64,000 nt of DNA from Ferroacidibacillus organovorans (GTDB lineage: Bacteria > Bacillota > Bacilli > Alicyclobacillales > SLC66). The stretch spans positions 55,804 through 119,803 of the forward strand of contig NZ_LSUQ01000004.1 of NCBI RefSeq assembly GCF_001642725.1, in the 5' to 3' direction. Made by a program: the position numbers and the translations under genes. The notes below the pieces were generated by a model, which was given only the letters and a program-made list of their open reading frames with translations, was not told the DNA's origin and did not search any database. Shown piece by piece: positions 47,919 through 56,097 of this stretch; the first letter of the stretch is position 1, and every line of letters begins with the position of its first letter.

Positions 47919-48549
47919 ACACGTTGTACTGGGTGGCGCGCGCAGTGGCAAGACCGCTTTTGCAGAGCGCGCCACATTGACGCTCGCAGAAAATGCGCAT
48001 GTCACGCCTCTCTACATCGCGACGGCTGTCGCAACCGATCCGGAGATGCGCGCGCGCATTGAGCGTCACGTTCAGTTGCGCGCATCACGTTTTGTCACGC
48101 GTGAGGCGCCGCGCGACATGCTTGAGATCGTTGATACGCTTGATCCAGACGCCGTATGCCTCATTGACTGCCTTGCCACGTACATGGGGACACTTTGGCA
48201 CGATGCTGGCGCGCGCGTAAGCGACGACGCGTTGATCGCAGAAGGCACGGCACTCTTGGAGGGGCTTGCGCGGCGCACGCCACGCTTTGTCATCGTCAGC
48301 AACGAAGTCGGTATGGGGATCGTGCCTGAAACCGCAGCGGTGCGCATGTACCGCGATGCGCTTGGTCGCTGGAACGCGCTTGCCGCCGCGCTTGCCGCGC
48401 GCGTCACGCTTACCGTGGCCGGCATCCCGGTTCAAATTAAGCCGAGCCAGCATGATACGCGATCACGGGAGCAGGAACTGCGATCACGGGAGCAGGAACT
48501 GCGATCACGGGAGCAGGAACTGCGATCACGGACGGCTGATTCTCCGTGA
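47911..48549 (+). CDS. cobU: Adenosylcobinamide kinase / guanylyltransferase with repeat tail
   Basis: 212 residues. Bifunctional enzyme that phosphorylates adenosylcobinamide and transfers GMP in nucleotide-loop assembly. Seen: Walker A-like GGARSGKTAFAE, IATAVATDPEMRARIERH, VCLIDCLATYMG, and FVIVSNEVGMGIVP. TTG start after GGAGGGGGG. The last ~30 residues come from a 21-bp tandem repeat and read as repeated RSREQEL heptads, absent from other CobU proteins that I know. The stop overlaps cobS (GTGA). Confidence 0.9.
   Translation: MIEHVVLGGARSGKTAFAERATLTLAENAHVTPLYIATAVATDPEMRARIERHVQLRASRFVTREAPRDMLEIVDTLDPDAVCLIDCLATYMGTLWHDAGARVSDDALIAEGTALLEGLARRTPRFVIVSNEVGMGIVPETAAVRMYRDALGRWNALAAALAARVTLTVAGIPVQIKPSQHDTRSREQELRSREQELRSREQELRSRTADSP
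48459..48533 (+). repeat. 21-bp tandem repeat in the cobU 3' end (about 3.5 copies)
   Basis: Unit starting GCGATCACGGGAG is repeated at 48459, 48480 and 48501, exactly 21 bp apart without a mismatch, with a partial fourth copy from 48522. It is in frame and encodes RSREQEL heptads. Perfect identity suggests recent slippage expansion. Confidence 0.95.
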
Positions 48550-49316
48550 CTGCGAAACGGTTTTCGCACATCCCTTTCCTACGCCCGTTTCTCATTGCGC
48601 TTCAGTTTCTCACGCGCATTCCCGTGCCTGATCTCGGTCCGCCTGATGACGCCGATTTCCGCGCGAGCGTGCGCTGCTACCCGCTTGTCGGCCTGTTTAT
48701 CGGCATTCTGACGGTACTGTTCGCGCTGCTGCTCCCGCTGCTTTTCCCATCGCGCCTGCTGCAAAGTGTCCTGCTCGTCGCGTTTGATCTGTTGATCACG
48801 GGTGGGCTTCACCTGGACGGGCTGATGGATACGGCAGACGGATTTTTGAGTTACCGGGATAAGGCGCGCGTCCTTGACATCATGCGCGACAGTCGCGTCG
48901 GAGCCATGGCGGTGCTTGCCGTCATCATCACGCTCACTGTGCGCATCGCGGCACTCGCCGCGCTCCCCACTGCCACACGGCTCAGCGTCCTTCTCGTGGC
49001 GCCCTTTCTCGCGCGCGGACAACTTCTTCTTGTGATTCGCTTCAATCCGCTTGCCCGCGACGATGGTCTGAGCCGACAAGCGCTCGATGTGTTTGACTGG
49101 CGGGATCTTCTTCCGTATCTTGTCGCGCTGCTACTTACCGTCTGGCTTGCGCGACTTTCCGGTTTTATCATGGCGCTTGCCGCGGGCGCTGTGGCAGTTT
49201 GGCTCAGCCGTGTCGCGCGACAGCGTATTGGTGGAATGACGGGAGATGTATACGGCGCTGCGGTTGAACTCGCACAGGTGGCGACCGTTCTCGCTGCAGC
49301 AGTGCATCTGCCTTAG
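48546..49316 (+). CDS. cobS: Cobalamin synthase (adenosylcobinamide-GDP ribazoletransferase)
   Basis: 256 residues, integral membrane enzyme joining adenosylcobinamide-GDP and alpha-ribazole. Seen: LIALQFLTRIPVPDLGP, RCYPLVGLFIGILTVL, the metal-binding LDGLMDTADGFLSY, and SRVGAMAVLAVI. Several hydrophobic helices. GTG start coupled to cobU. Confidence 0.94.
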   Translation: MTAKRFSHIPFLRPFLIALQFLTRIPVPDLGPPDDADFRASVRCYPLVGLFIGILTVLFALLLPLLFPSRLLQSVLLVAFDLLITGGLHLDGLMDTADGFLSYRDKARVLDIMRDSRVGAMAVLAVIITLTVRIAALAALPTATRLSVLLVAPFLARGQLLLVIRFNPLARDDGLSRQALDVFDWRDLLPYLVALLLTVWLARLSGFIMALAAGAVAVWLSRVARQRIGGMTGDVYGAAVELAQVATVLAAAVHLP

Positions 49317-49339
49317 ACTAGAGGGAGTGTGATCACCTC

Positions 49340-49933
49340 ATGCGCGGTTTGCTTTTGATTCGCCACCCAGAGACGCTCGCCAATCAGCAGAGACGGTACC
49401 TTGGGCACAGCGATTCACCGTGTGACCCTAAGGCGCTTGTCGCGTTTATGCGCGTGGCAGAGCGTGTCGCAAAGCTCCCGCTCGCGCGCGTTCTCTCCTC
49501 TGATCTAGGGCGCGCTTTTGCCGCCGCCGCGCAGATTGGCGAACTGGTTCATCTGCCTGTAGAACAGGACGGGCGACTCCGCGAGATGAATTTTGGGGTT
49601 TTTGAGGGAATGACGTATGAAGAGGTCATGTCATTTGATCGATCGTCTGCCGTAAAATGGTATGAAAACGCAATGGATCGCTGTCCGCCGCGCGGTGAGA
49701 CAGGACGGCAGGTTGCCTCGCGCGTGCGCGCGGTGCTGTGTGAACTGCGTGAAAATGCCGCGCGCACCGACCGGTTATTTGCTGTCGTGAGTCACGGTGG
49801 TCCCCTGCGGCTCTATCTGGCAGAACGGCTCTATGGCAATTGTGAAAAACACAGCGATGTGGAGTTGCTCCACGGTCACATGTTCTATGACTCGCTTGAC
49901 GCGAAACCGATTCGTTTTAAGGGAGATGAATAA
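49340..49933 (+). CDS. cobC: Alpha-ribazole phosphatase-like histidine phosphatase
   Basis: 197 residues, histidine-phosphatase superfamily. N-terminal LLLIRHPETLANQQRRYLGH carries the catalytic RH-x-E motif (RHPE); the second Glu is in MNFGVFEGMTYEEV and the C-terminal His in FAVVSHGGPLRLYL. Removes the 5'-phosphate of alpha-ribazole phosphate or the finished cobamide phosphate. Placement between cobS and cobT supports CobC over a general phosphoglycerate-mutase-like enzyme. Confidence 0.85.
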   Translation: MRGLLLIRHPETLANQQRRYLGHSDSPCDPKALVAFMRVAERVAKLPLARVLSSDLGRAFAAAAQIGELVHLPVEQDGRLREMNFGVFEGMTYEEVMSFDRSSAVKWYENAMDRCPPRGETGRQVASRVRAVLCELRENAARTDRLFAVVSHGGPLRLYLAERLYGNCEKHSDVELLHGHMFYDSLDAKPIRFKGDE

Positions 49934-49935
49934 GG

Positions 49936-51819
49936 ATGCTTGATCGCAGGATTGAAGAGGCATTGGCGCAGATTGAACGGCCAGACGCGCGTGCTGAGAA
50001 CGCGGCGCGCGCCCGACTCAATCAACTCACAAAACCGCGTGGCAGTCTGGGAATGTGTGAAACCTTGCTGATTCAAAGCGCGGGGATTCAGCAGCGCGCA
50101 CTGCCCGATTTTGATCATCCGCACATTGTCGTAATGGCGGCGGATCACGGCATCGTGGAGGAAGGCGTTTCTGCGTATCCGTCCGAGGTGACGGTGCAAA
50201 TGGTGCACAACTTTCTCGCGGGAGGCGCCGCGATCAACGCGCTTGCGCGCACGGCGAATGCACAGGTGCACGTCGTTGACATGGGCATGGCGACAAACGT
50301 TGAGCACCCGCTGCTGTTTCAGCGTGCTGTGCGTCGTGGTTCGCGCAATTTTGCGCGAGAAGAGGCGATGACAGAGAGTGAGGCGACGCGCGCGCTGCTC
50401 GCGGGCATTGAGCTTGGTCAGTCACTCGCCGAACCGGGCGGCCGCGTGGTGGCGCTCGGCGAGATGGGCATCGGAAATACGACGACGAGCGCGGCGTTGC
50501 TTGCTGCGCTGACAGGGATGGATCCAGAGGCGTTGGTTGGCGTTGGGACCGGTGTGAGCGCGGAGGTGCGCCGGCACAAAGTGGACGTGATTCGCAGAGC
50601 GCTTGCGCTTCATCGCGATGCGCACAGCGACGCCTTTCGGGCGCTTCAATGCATCGGTGGTTATGAGATAGCGGGACTTGCAGGCGTTGCGATTGGTGCC
50701 GCACAGCGACACGCGGTTATTCTGCTCGATGGGCTCATCAGCACGGTTGCGGGCGTCATTGCGCAGCGGCTTGAACCGCGGCTGGTGCGCTATTTTATCG
50801 CGGGTCATCAGTCCGAGGAGCCCGGTCACCGCGTCGCTCTTGAACAACTGGGTCTCACGCCAGTCTTGCAACTCGGGATGAGGTTGGGGGAAGCGAGTGG
50901 CGCCGCACTCGCACTCACAGTGCTACAGGCGAGCGCGCGCGCTATGCGTGAGATGGCGACGTTTGAAGAGGCGAGTGTCGATCACGCGCACGATGAGCAA
51001 CTCGCGCGTGAACAGACAAAAATTGTGCCTGCGGGCGACCCTTTGGCACGCGCCTTGACGGCCACGGCAGATCGCAACGCCTCTGGGGCTCAGGTTGTGT
51101 CGCGTGCAGTGCAGAATGAGCACGAGCGCGCCTCGGATGAGCCTGGATTTGCCTATGCAACAGAGAATCTCGCGTTTACGGAGAACGAGCGAGCGGCGGT
51201 CTACAAGGCGATCTTTTTGCGCCGAGACATTCGCCAGTTTGCGCGTGATCCGCTGCCTGATGATGTTTTGTACCGGATTCTTGATGCGGGACATCACGGT
51301 CCGTCGGTCGGGTTCATGCAACCGTGGAATTTTTTGGTGGTCCGAAGCCGAGAAACGAAGGAGACGCTGTGGCGCGTCGTCGATCGCGAACGGATGGCAG
51401 CGGCTGTTCATTTTGAGGGTGAGCGGCGAGATGATTACTTGCGTCTGAAAGTGGAGGGTATCCGTGAGGCGCCAATTACGGTGTGCATCACATCAGATCC
51501 CACGCGGGGTGGCGCGCATGTCTTGGGGCGCAACTCGATTCGCGATACGGATCGCTTTTCGGTCTCTTGTGCGATTGAAAACATCTGGCTCGCGGCGCGC
51601 GCGGAGAATGTGGCGGTTGGCTGGGTGAGCATCTACCAGCACGCCGATGTGCAGCAAATCTTGAACATACCGCCGCACGTTGAACCTGTTGGACTGCTCA
51701 CCATCGGCTATCCTTTGGAGTGGCCACAGGAACCGCTTTTGCAGCGCTCTGGATGGCGCAAACGAATTCCGCTCGAAGACTTGCTCTTTGAAGAGACGTG
51801 GGGCGTGCAAAAGGTGTAG
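49936..51819 (+). CDS. cobT: CobT-BluB fusion: DMB phosphoribosyltransferase and DMB synthase
   Basis: 627 residues. Residues 1-350 are CobT, which activates 5,6-dimethylbenzimidazole (DMB) with nicotinate mononucleotide: RLNQLTKPRGSLG, VVMAADHGIVEEGVSAYPSE, GEMGIGNTTTSAALLA, FIAGHQSEEPGHR with the catalytic Glu region. Residues about 410-627 are BluB, the flavin-destroying enzyme that makes DMB: FLRRDIRQFARDPLPDDVL, GHHGPSVGFMQPWNFLVV, SVSCAIENIWLAARAENVAV. A ~60-residue hydrophilic linker joins them. One continuous frame with no gap, so not a frameshift artefact. Substrate could be passed between the domains. Last gene of the operon. Confidence 0.93.
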   Translation: MLDRRIEEALAQIERPDARAENAARARLNQLTKPRGSLGMCETLLIQSAGIQQRALPDFDHPHIVVMAADHGIVEEGVSAYPSEVTVQMVHNFLAGGAAINALARTANAQVHVVDMGMATNVEHPLLFQRAVRRGSRNFAREEAMTESEATRALLAGIELGQSLAEPGGRVVALGEMGIGNTTTSAALLAALTGMDPEALVGVGTGVSAEVRRHKVDVIRRALALHRDAHSDAFRALQCIGGYEIAGLAGVAIGAAQRHAVILLDGLISTVAGVIAQRLEPRLVRYFIAGHQSEEPGHRVALEQLGLTPVLQLGMRLGEASGAALALTVLQASARAMREMATFEEASVDHAHDEQLAREQTKIVPAGDPLARALTATADRNASGAQVVSRAVQNEHERASDEPGFAYATENLAFTENERAAVYKAIFLRRDIRQFARDPLPDDVLYRILDAGHHGPSVGFMQPWNFLVVRSRETKETLWRVVDRERMAAAVHFEGERRDDYLRLKVEGIREAPITVCITSDPTRGGAHVLGRNSIRDTDRFSVSCAIENIWLAARAENVAVGWVSIYQHADVQQILNIPPHVEPVGLLTIGYPLEWPQEPLLQRSGWRKRIPLEDLLFEETWGVQKV

Positions 51820-51830
51820 TCGCTTGTGGA

Positions 51831-52625
51831 TTAGAGTGAGCCATCCCAGATGAGTCGTGTCGGTCGGAGAAAGGGTGTCAAGCGCGGGTCTTGCGCCATC
51901 AACGCGAAAGAACTGACTGGCAGGGGGCCGAGACGATGTTTGTCGACAAAACGCGTGAGCGCCCGACTCATCGCAGGAGTGCACTGGGACAGGTTTTCTC
52001 CGGCTGTGCCGACCATGTAGAGAACACTCGCGACAGGTACGCGCCGCGCGGGAAAGAGCGCGCTTGCGCGAAGCCAAAAATCCCAATCCCAGTAATCGCG
52101 CATGTCTTCATCGTATGCGCCGAGTGTGTCGTGAAAGGTTCGCGGATACACGACGCCAGATGGGATGATCGTGTTCCAGCGGCGAAGTAAAAAAGGATCC
52201 AGATCAAAGGCGAAACGGTGGCGCGAGCGCATTTTGCGACCTCCGTCTGCGTGTGCGTAGTGAACGATCTCTGCGTCAGAAAAGAGGAGGGCGTCGCCTC
52301 CTTCGCGCATCTGGCGCATCATGCGCGTGACGTGACCTGGCAAGAGAATGTCGTCATCGTCACAAAACATGATGTAATCACCCGTCGCTTCGCGCAGCCC
52401 GGTGTTCCTGGCGTGAACGTGTCCGCGATTGACGGGTTGCTCGATGCAGCGAACCGACATCCCAGACGAGAGATGATGCAGCGCATCGCTGATGGGACTG
52501 CCTGCGTCATTGATGATGAGAATTTCTTTGGCGGGGTATGGATCGGCTGCAATCGCGCGCACGCATTCCAGTAGCATGCGCGGTCGATTATAGGTGGGAA
52601 TGAGAATCGTCACTCGCTCAGGCAC
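51831..52625 (-). CDS. Family 2 glycosyltransferase
   Basis: 264 residues, GT-A fold. N-terminus VTILIPTYNRPRMLLECVRA, nucleotide-binding GDYIMFCDDDDILLPGHVTR with the DxD-type metal motif, followed by WDWDFWLRASALF (the ED/D-W acceptor motif region). Transfers a sugar from a nucleotide donor to an unknown acceptor. No membrane segment, so it probably acts at the cytoplasmic face in envelope or glycoprotein synthesis. GTG start after AAGAAGGGG. Convergent with cobT-bluB. Confidence 0.85.
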   Translation of the reverse strand: MPERVTILIPTYNRPRMLLECVRAIAADPYPAKEILIINDAGSPISDALHHLSSGMSVRCIEQPVNRGHVHARNTGLREATGDYIMFCDDDDILLPGHVTRMMRQMREGGDALLFSDAEIVHYAHADGGRKMRSRHRFAFDLDPFLLRRWNTIIPSGVVYPRTFHDTLGAYDEDMRDYWDWDFWLRASALFPARRVPVASVLYMVGTAGENLSQCTPAMSRALTRFVDKHRLGPLPVSSFALMAQDPRLTPFLRPTRLIWDGSL

Positions 52626-52676
52626 AGTTCCCCTTCTTCCCGATCCTTTTCTGGTGGCGGCTCATCCGCGTAAAGC

Positions 52677-53549
52677 TTACGCGCGCCTTGGGGCAGGCTT
52701 TTGCGCGAGAGATGTTACGGTGATCGCTTGTCGTCCCATGGCGACGTAACTGCTCTCAAACGTTTTGCGCGGTATGGCTTGGCGTGTCCCTGTCAGGGGG
52801 TTGTTCACATAAACATCGCGCGCGTTGTAGCCGACCAGGAGCACTACGTGCTCTTGCCAGGTTGCGCGCACGCGCCCGGTAGGGCTTTGCCACGTGATAA
52901 AGGGGACGTGCGCCGTATAGTCGATGGTGGTCCATACGATGACTGGACGCCCTGTGCCTAAAAGGGTGAGAAGAGCGCGAAAGGGCTTGCCAGTCATGTC
53001 GAGCGCCCGCTTTTGCGCCAACTGATTGAGCAGATTGGCAATGGGGGTGTGATAGACGCCATAGCCTGGCGCGTTGCCGCGCATACTTCCCACAAAACCG
53101 CGTTCCGGATTTCCCCAAGAGAGGATAGCCCCGTTTGGAGACTGCGTGAGGGGTGTTTTATCGCGCGCAATCTTATGGGCAAGTTCGGGTAAGGACACGT
53201 CGATATGAAGATAGCGTAGAAGCATTGCCAGACTCGTAATCTCACACCCGTTTTGATATCTCGGCAACTGACGGAGCCGGGTGACGCGCAAAAGTAACCC
53301 AGTGTCACCCTGCGCCGAGAATAGATCGGTGTGCCCCATCGCTGCGCCCTCGAGTTGGAACTGTCGCCGCAACATAAGTGGAGAATCGGTCAGCGCAGTG
53401 CTTGGAAAGAGTGAGAAGATGAGCGCAGACAGAAGGGGCACGATCAGGTAAATTCTTCCGAGATGAAGGAGCCACTCGCGAACGGCGCGCCTTTTTTTTG
53501 CGAAGAATCCTTGCGTCGACATGCCAGAAGATGCGTTGTGTTGGATCAT
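52677..53549 (-). CDS. Membrane-anchored C39-like cysteine peptidase (YvpB type)
   Basis: 290 residues. An N-terminal basic stretch and one hydrophobic helix (IYLIVPLLSALIFSLF, about 33-48) would anchor or export it. The body is a C39-like/papain-like domain: Cys102 in YQNGCEITSLAMLLRYL, His234 in WQEHVVLLVGYN, then VYVNNPLTGTRQ with the conserved Asn/Asp region. Related to YvpB-type proteins whose substrate is unknown. No adjacent ABC exporter or bacteriocin gene, so a leader-peptide-processing role is not supported. No clear ribosome site at ATG 53549. Confidence 0.7.
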   Translation of the reverse strand: MIQHNASSGMSTQGFFAKKRRAVREWLLHLGRIYLIVPLLSALIFSLFPSTALTDSPLMLRRQFQLEGAAMGHTDLFSAQGDTGLLLRVTRLRQLPRYQNGCEITSLAMLLRYLHIDVSLPELAHKIARDKTPLTQSPNGAILSWGNPERGFVGSMRGNAPGYGVYHTPIANLLNQLAQKRALDMTGKPFRALLTLLGTGRPVIVWTTIDYTAHVPFITWQSPTGRVRATWQEHVVLLVGYNARDVYVNNPLTGTRQAIPRKTFESSYVAMGRQAITVTSLAQKPAPRRA

Positions 53550-53589
53550 AAGATGGATATGAATTGCGCGCAGCTTAACAACCGTTCGC

Positions 53590-54339
53590 TCAAACGTTCA
53601 GCCACGCCGCGAGTTCGCCTTCATCTACTGTGTGACCAACGTAGAATGGGCCGAATTCTGCATAGCGAGCGCTCACTTCATCAAAACGCATTTCATAGAT
53701 CAGTTTTTTAAACTCGAGTGGATCTTGCGCGTAGAGCGTGACACCCCACTCCCAGTCGTCAAATCCAATCGATCCCGTAATGATCTGATAGACTCGTCCG
53801 GCGTACGATCTACCGATCATGCCGTGGCTGGTCATAAGTTCAATGCGTTTTTCTTTATCAAGCATATACCAGTTATCATCCGCGTTTCGGCGCTTGTTCA
53901 TCGGGTAAAAACAGACGTGCTTTGGCTGCGTACTGAGTTTTGGTTCCAGTCTTCCTTTGAGGCGTGGATCATCTTTCGGATCGGAGCCCGGTTTGGATAA
54001 ATAGCTGCTCAATTCAACGATCGATACATACGAATAGGCAGGAATCAGTTCATCGGAGATCTCCAGTTTTTCAAACTCCGTCTTACACGCGATAAGCTCT
54101 TCCATCGTTTTGCGGAAATGAACGATCAGCAAATCTGCTTTGTGGCCAGCGATCAAATAGACGCCATAGCTTCCATCTTCTCGCCCTTCGATTTCACGTT
54201 GGCTGCGCGAGTATGCTTGCAGGGATTCGATGCGCTGTTGTCGCATCTCAGGGGGCATGCTTTTCCAGGATGCCCAGTCCACCGTTCGAAAGTCGTGGTA
54301 TGCATACCAGCCTTCAATGGTTTGGGTCGGTTCGCTCAT
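53590..54339 (-). CDS. hemQ: Coproheme decarboxylase HemQ
   Basis: 249 residues, chlorite-dismutase-family enzyme of the coproporphyrin-dependent haem pathway of Gram-positive bacteria. It decarboxylates coproheme to haem b. Seen: the diagnostic FYPMNKRR with the catalytic Tyr145, DNWYMLDKEKRIELMTSHG with the haem-ligand His172 (positions match the Geobacillus numbering), and GSIGFDDWEWGVTLYAQ. True chlorite dismutases have a different, smaller motif set. ATG at 54339 follows GAGG; a longer frame adds eight residues. Convergent arrangement with no other haem genes nearby. Confidence 0.95.
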   Translation of the reverse strand: MSEPTQTIEGWYAYHDFRTVDWASWKSMPPEMRQQRIESLQAYSRSQREIEGREDGSYGVYLIAGHKADLLIVHFRKTMEELIACKTEFEKLEISDELIPAYSYVSIVELSSYLSKPGSDPKDDPRLKGRLEPKLSTQPKHVCFYPMNKRRNADDNWYMLDKEKRIELMTSHGMIGRSYAGRVYQIITGSIGFDDWEWGVTLYAQDPLEFKKLIYEMRFDEVSARYAEFGPFYVGHTVDEGELAAWLNV

Positions 54340-54421
54340 TGTTGCCGCCTCATTTCCATTCACATTCTATGCGTTCTAAGCGTAGCGCACTTCAGGGCCC
54401 GGGCGCAAATCATTCCATCGA

Positions 54422-55888
54422 TCAGATTTGAAATAACTCACAGAAGGATGCAACGTAACGCGGATCAAAACGCGTTCCAGAAAGCTGTCTGATTTCTTGA
54501 AGAGCGGCCGAATGCGCGACGCCGCGTGTCACGCTCTGTGCATATGTATCGGTGATCGCAACCATCCGCGCCAGCGGCGTAATCTCATCACCCGCGAGAT
54601 GAAAGGGAAATCCTGTGCCATCGTACGCTTCATGGTGGTGGAAAATGGCGGTATACACATTTCCGGGGAGCCATTCGACCGTGAGCATCTCAAGGGTGAA
54701 AAACGGGTGTTGCTGGTAGCGTTTCCAGGCATCCATCGAGCGATGAGGATTTTTAATGATCTCAGGCTCGACCATCGTGAGCCCGTAATCAGCGAGCCTG
54801 CTGAGAAAAACGGCAGACGTTTCATCAGCGGCCGTTTCAGGGCAAACTTCGGCGAGCGCTCTCGTGTAAAACGTTCGCACATCGAGCAGATGCGCGAAAT
54901 TGGGTTCGATCAGTTCGAGCGCGTCTGTGACGTCCAAGAGGATGACAAACTGTTCAAGCTTTGTCCACTCTTCGGGCGTCAGTGGATAGGTGGGGCGTTT
55001 GTGGGAAGGGACACTCCACGACTCCTGCAAGGTTTGCGCCGTTTGCCACGCCCGCCAGTTGCGCGCACGTCCAAACATCACGAGCGCTTTTTGCAGCAAA
55101 CGAAGCGCGAGCGAAGGGTCACCTGCGTGATGCGCCACAATCGCCAAAATTTGCGCCAGGCTGGCGATTTCTTCACGCTCAAATTGGAGGTAACTTCTCC
55201 ACACGACGTCGAGCGCGCGTTTTGCTGTTTTCGTAGCGTCATCCAACTGGTTTAGCGCAAAATCGAGTTGTGTTTGCACAGTATAGGCGGGAAGATAGGC
55301 ATAATCGCCATACTGGTGCGCTCTTGCGAGATCATCGCTGGCTTTTTCGAATTGATTCAGTTCGAGATGTGCCATGGCGCGGTTTGTATATATCTCAGGG
55401 AGAATGTAATCAAGCTGATGCGCGAGGGCGATTTGCAAACTCTCATTTAAAAAGTGTAAGGATTCGTCCAGTAGGCCGAGTTCGCCGAGCAACATTCCAT
55501 AATTACCCAAAAGGGATGCTTGTAATATAAAAGGTATATGAATTTCAGTTTGCAGTAAACTTTCGAGGATGAGACGAGCCTCTTGATTCTTGCCGTTGCG
55601 ACGCTCTATGAGTGCTAAGTGCATTTGAAAGCGAATGCGTTGAACGGGGTCGCGACTTAACTCGATCGCCTGAATAAATGCGGATCTTGCATGATCCACT
55701 GTGCCGAGTTGAACAAATATTTTCCCCAGTTCATCCCATACAGCATCGTTCATGTCGTGAGTATTCGCGCATGCGAGAATGGCTTTATAAGATTCGATTG
55801 CTGCGTGATAAAATTTAAGAGAAACGTGTCTAGCTGCTTGATTAAATCTATTTTTACATGAACAACAGGGAGGATCGTGTGTCAACAC
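54422..55888 (-). CDS. TPR protein with degenerate HD-GYP-like domain
   Basis: 488 residues. N-terminus with cysteines (PPCCSCKN), then about 270 residues of TPR-like helical pairs (ALIERRNGKNQEARLILESL, NYGMLLGELGLLDESLHFLN, NRAMAHLELNQFEKASDDLA). The C-terminal ~150 residues resemble an HD-GYP c-di-GMP phosphodiesterase: YQQHPFFTLEML, then HHHEAYDGTGFPFHLAGDEI and ARMVAITDTYAQSVT. The HD dyad itself reads Ala366-Asp367 (RLADYGLTMVEP for the usual HDxGK region), so a metal ligand is lost and catalysis is doubtful; it may bind c-di-GMP instead. GTG at 55888 follows GGAGG, but both lie in a hairpin. The leader contains a c-di-GMP riboswitch and a peptide ORF. TPR partner and role unknown. Confidence 0.75.
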   Translation of the reverse strand: MLTHDPPCCSCKNRFNQAARHVSLKFYHAAIESYKAILACANTHDMNDAVWDELGKIFVQLGTVDHARSAFIQAIELSRDPVQRIRFQMHLALIERRNGKNQEARLILESLLQTEIHIPFILQASLLGNYGMLLGELGLLDESLHFLNESLQIALAHQLDYILPEIYTNRAMAHLELNQFEKASDDLARAHQYGDYAYLPAYTVQTQLDFALNQLDDATKTAKRALDVVWRSYLQFEREEIASLAQILAIVAHHAGDPSLALRLLQKALVMFGRARNWRAWQTAQTLQESWSVPSHKRPTYPLTPEEWTKLEQFVILLDVTDALELIEPNFAHLLDVRTFYTRALAEVCPETAADETSAVFLSRLADYGLTMVEPEIIKNPHRSMDAWKRYQQHPFFTLEMLTVEWLPGNVYTAIFHHHEAYDGTGFPFHLAGDEITPLARMVAITDTYAQSVTRGVAHSAALQEIRQLSGTRFDPRYVASFCELFQI

Positions 55889-55898
55889 GTGATCCTCC
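55869..55898 (-). promoter_or_regulatory. Shine-Dalgarno-sequestering hairpin at start of TPR/HD-GYP gene
   Basis: On the minus strand GGAGGATC, which contains the ribosome site (55898-55891), pairs perfectly with GATCCTCC inside codons 5-8 (55876-55869). Four additional GTGT/ACAC pairs lie nearer the loop after two mismatches. The GTG start sits inside. No T-run follows, so it is not a terminator. The fold would hide both ribosome site and start codon. Confidence 0.8.
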
Positions 55899-55935
55899 TT
55901 TCAAAATTTTTACTTTTCTCAAGGGAGAAGATAGA

Positions 55936-56079
55936 TTACCAAATCTCACGCCAGCCGTGCGAAGTTGAGGTTGATGTTGACGTTCCTGTTGGAGAAATTA
56001 CGAAGAGGTTGAGTGCAAAAAAACTCGCGCACACCGTAAAAGTGAGCACAGGAAGGCTACGTTTGAAAAATTTGAACAC
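55936..56079 (-). CDS. 47-residue secreted peptide precursor (Phr-like, tentative)
   Basis: GTG start preceded by AAGAAGGG; 47 residues and a TAA stop. A basic start (FKFFKRS) and one hydrophobic stretch (LPVLTFTVCASFFALNLFVI) make a classic export signal. It is followed by PTGTSTSTSTS and the C-terminal SHGWREIW, which could be a mature signal peptide. The layout is like Phr or other exported signalling peptides next to TPR receptors. It lies between the c-di-GMP aptamer and the TPR/HD-GYP gene on the same strand, 47 bases before its start codon. Could instead be a leader ORF that couples translation. Confidence 0.55.
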   Translation of the reverse strand: MFKFFKRSLPVLTFTVCASFFALNLFVISPTGTSTSTSTSHGWREIW

Positions 56080-56097
56080 AAAAATCCCTTCTTTCGG

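Noticed and set aside
48459..48533. Short repeats as a CRISPR array
   Set aside because: Units are directly abutting 21-bp copies without spacers, in frame inside cobU, and no cas gene is near.
52677..53549. C39 peptidase as bacteriocin-processing enzyme
   Set aside because: There is no ABC exporter domain or neighbour and no precursor peptide with a double-glycine leader on this strand nearby.
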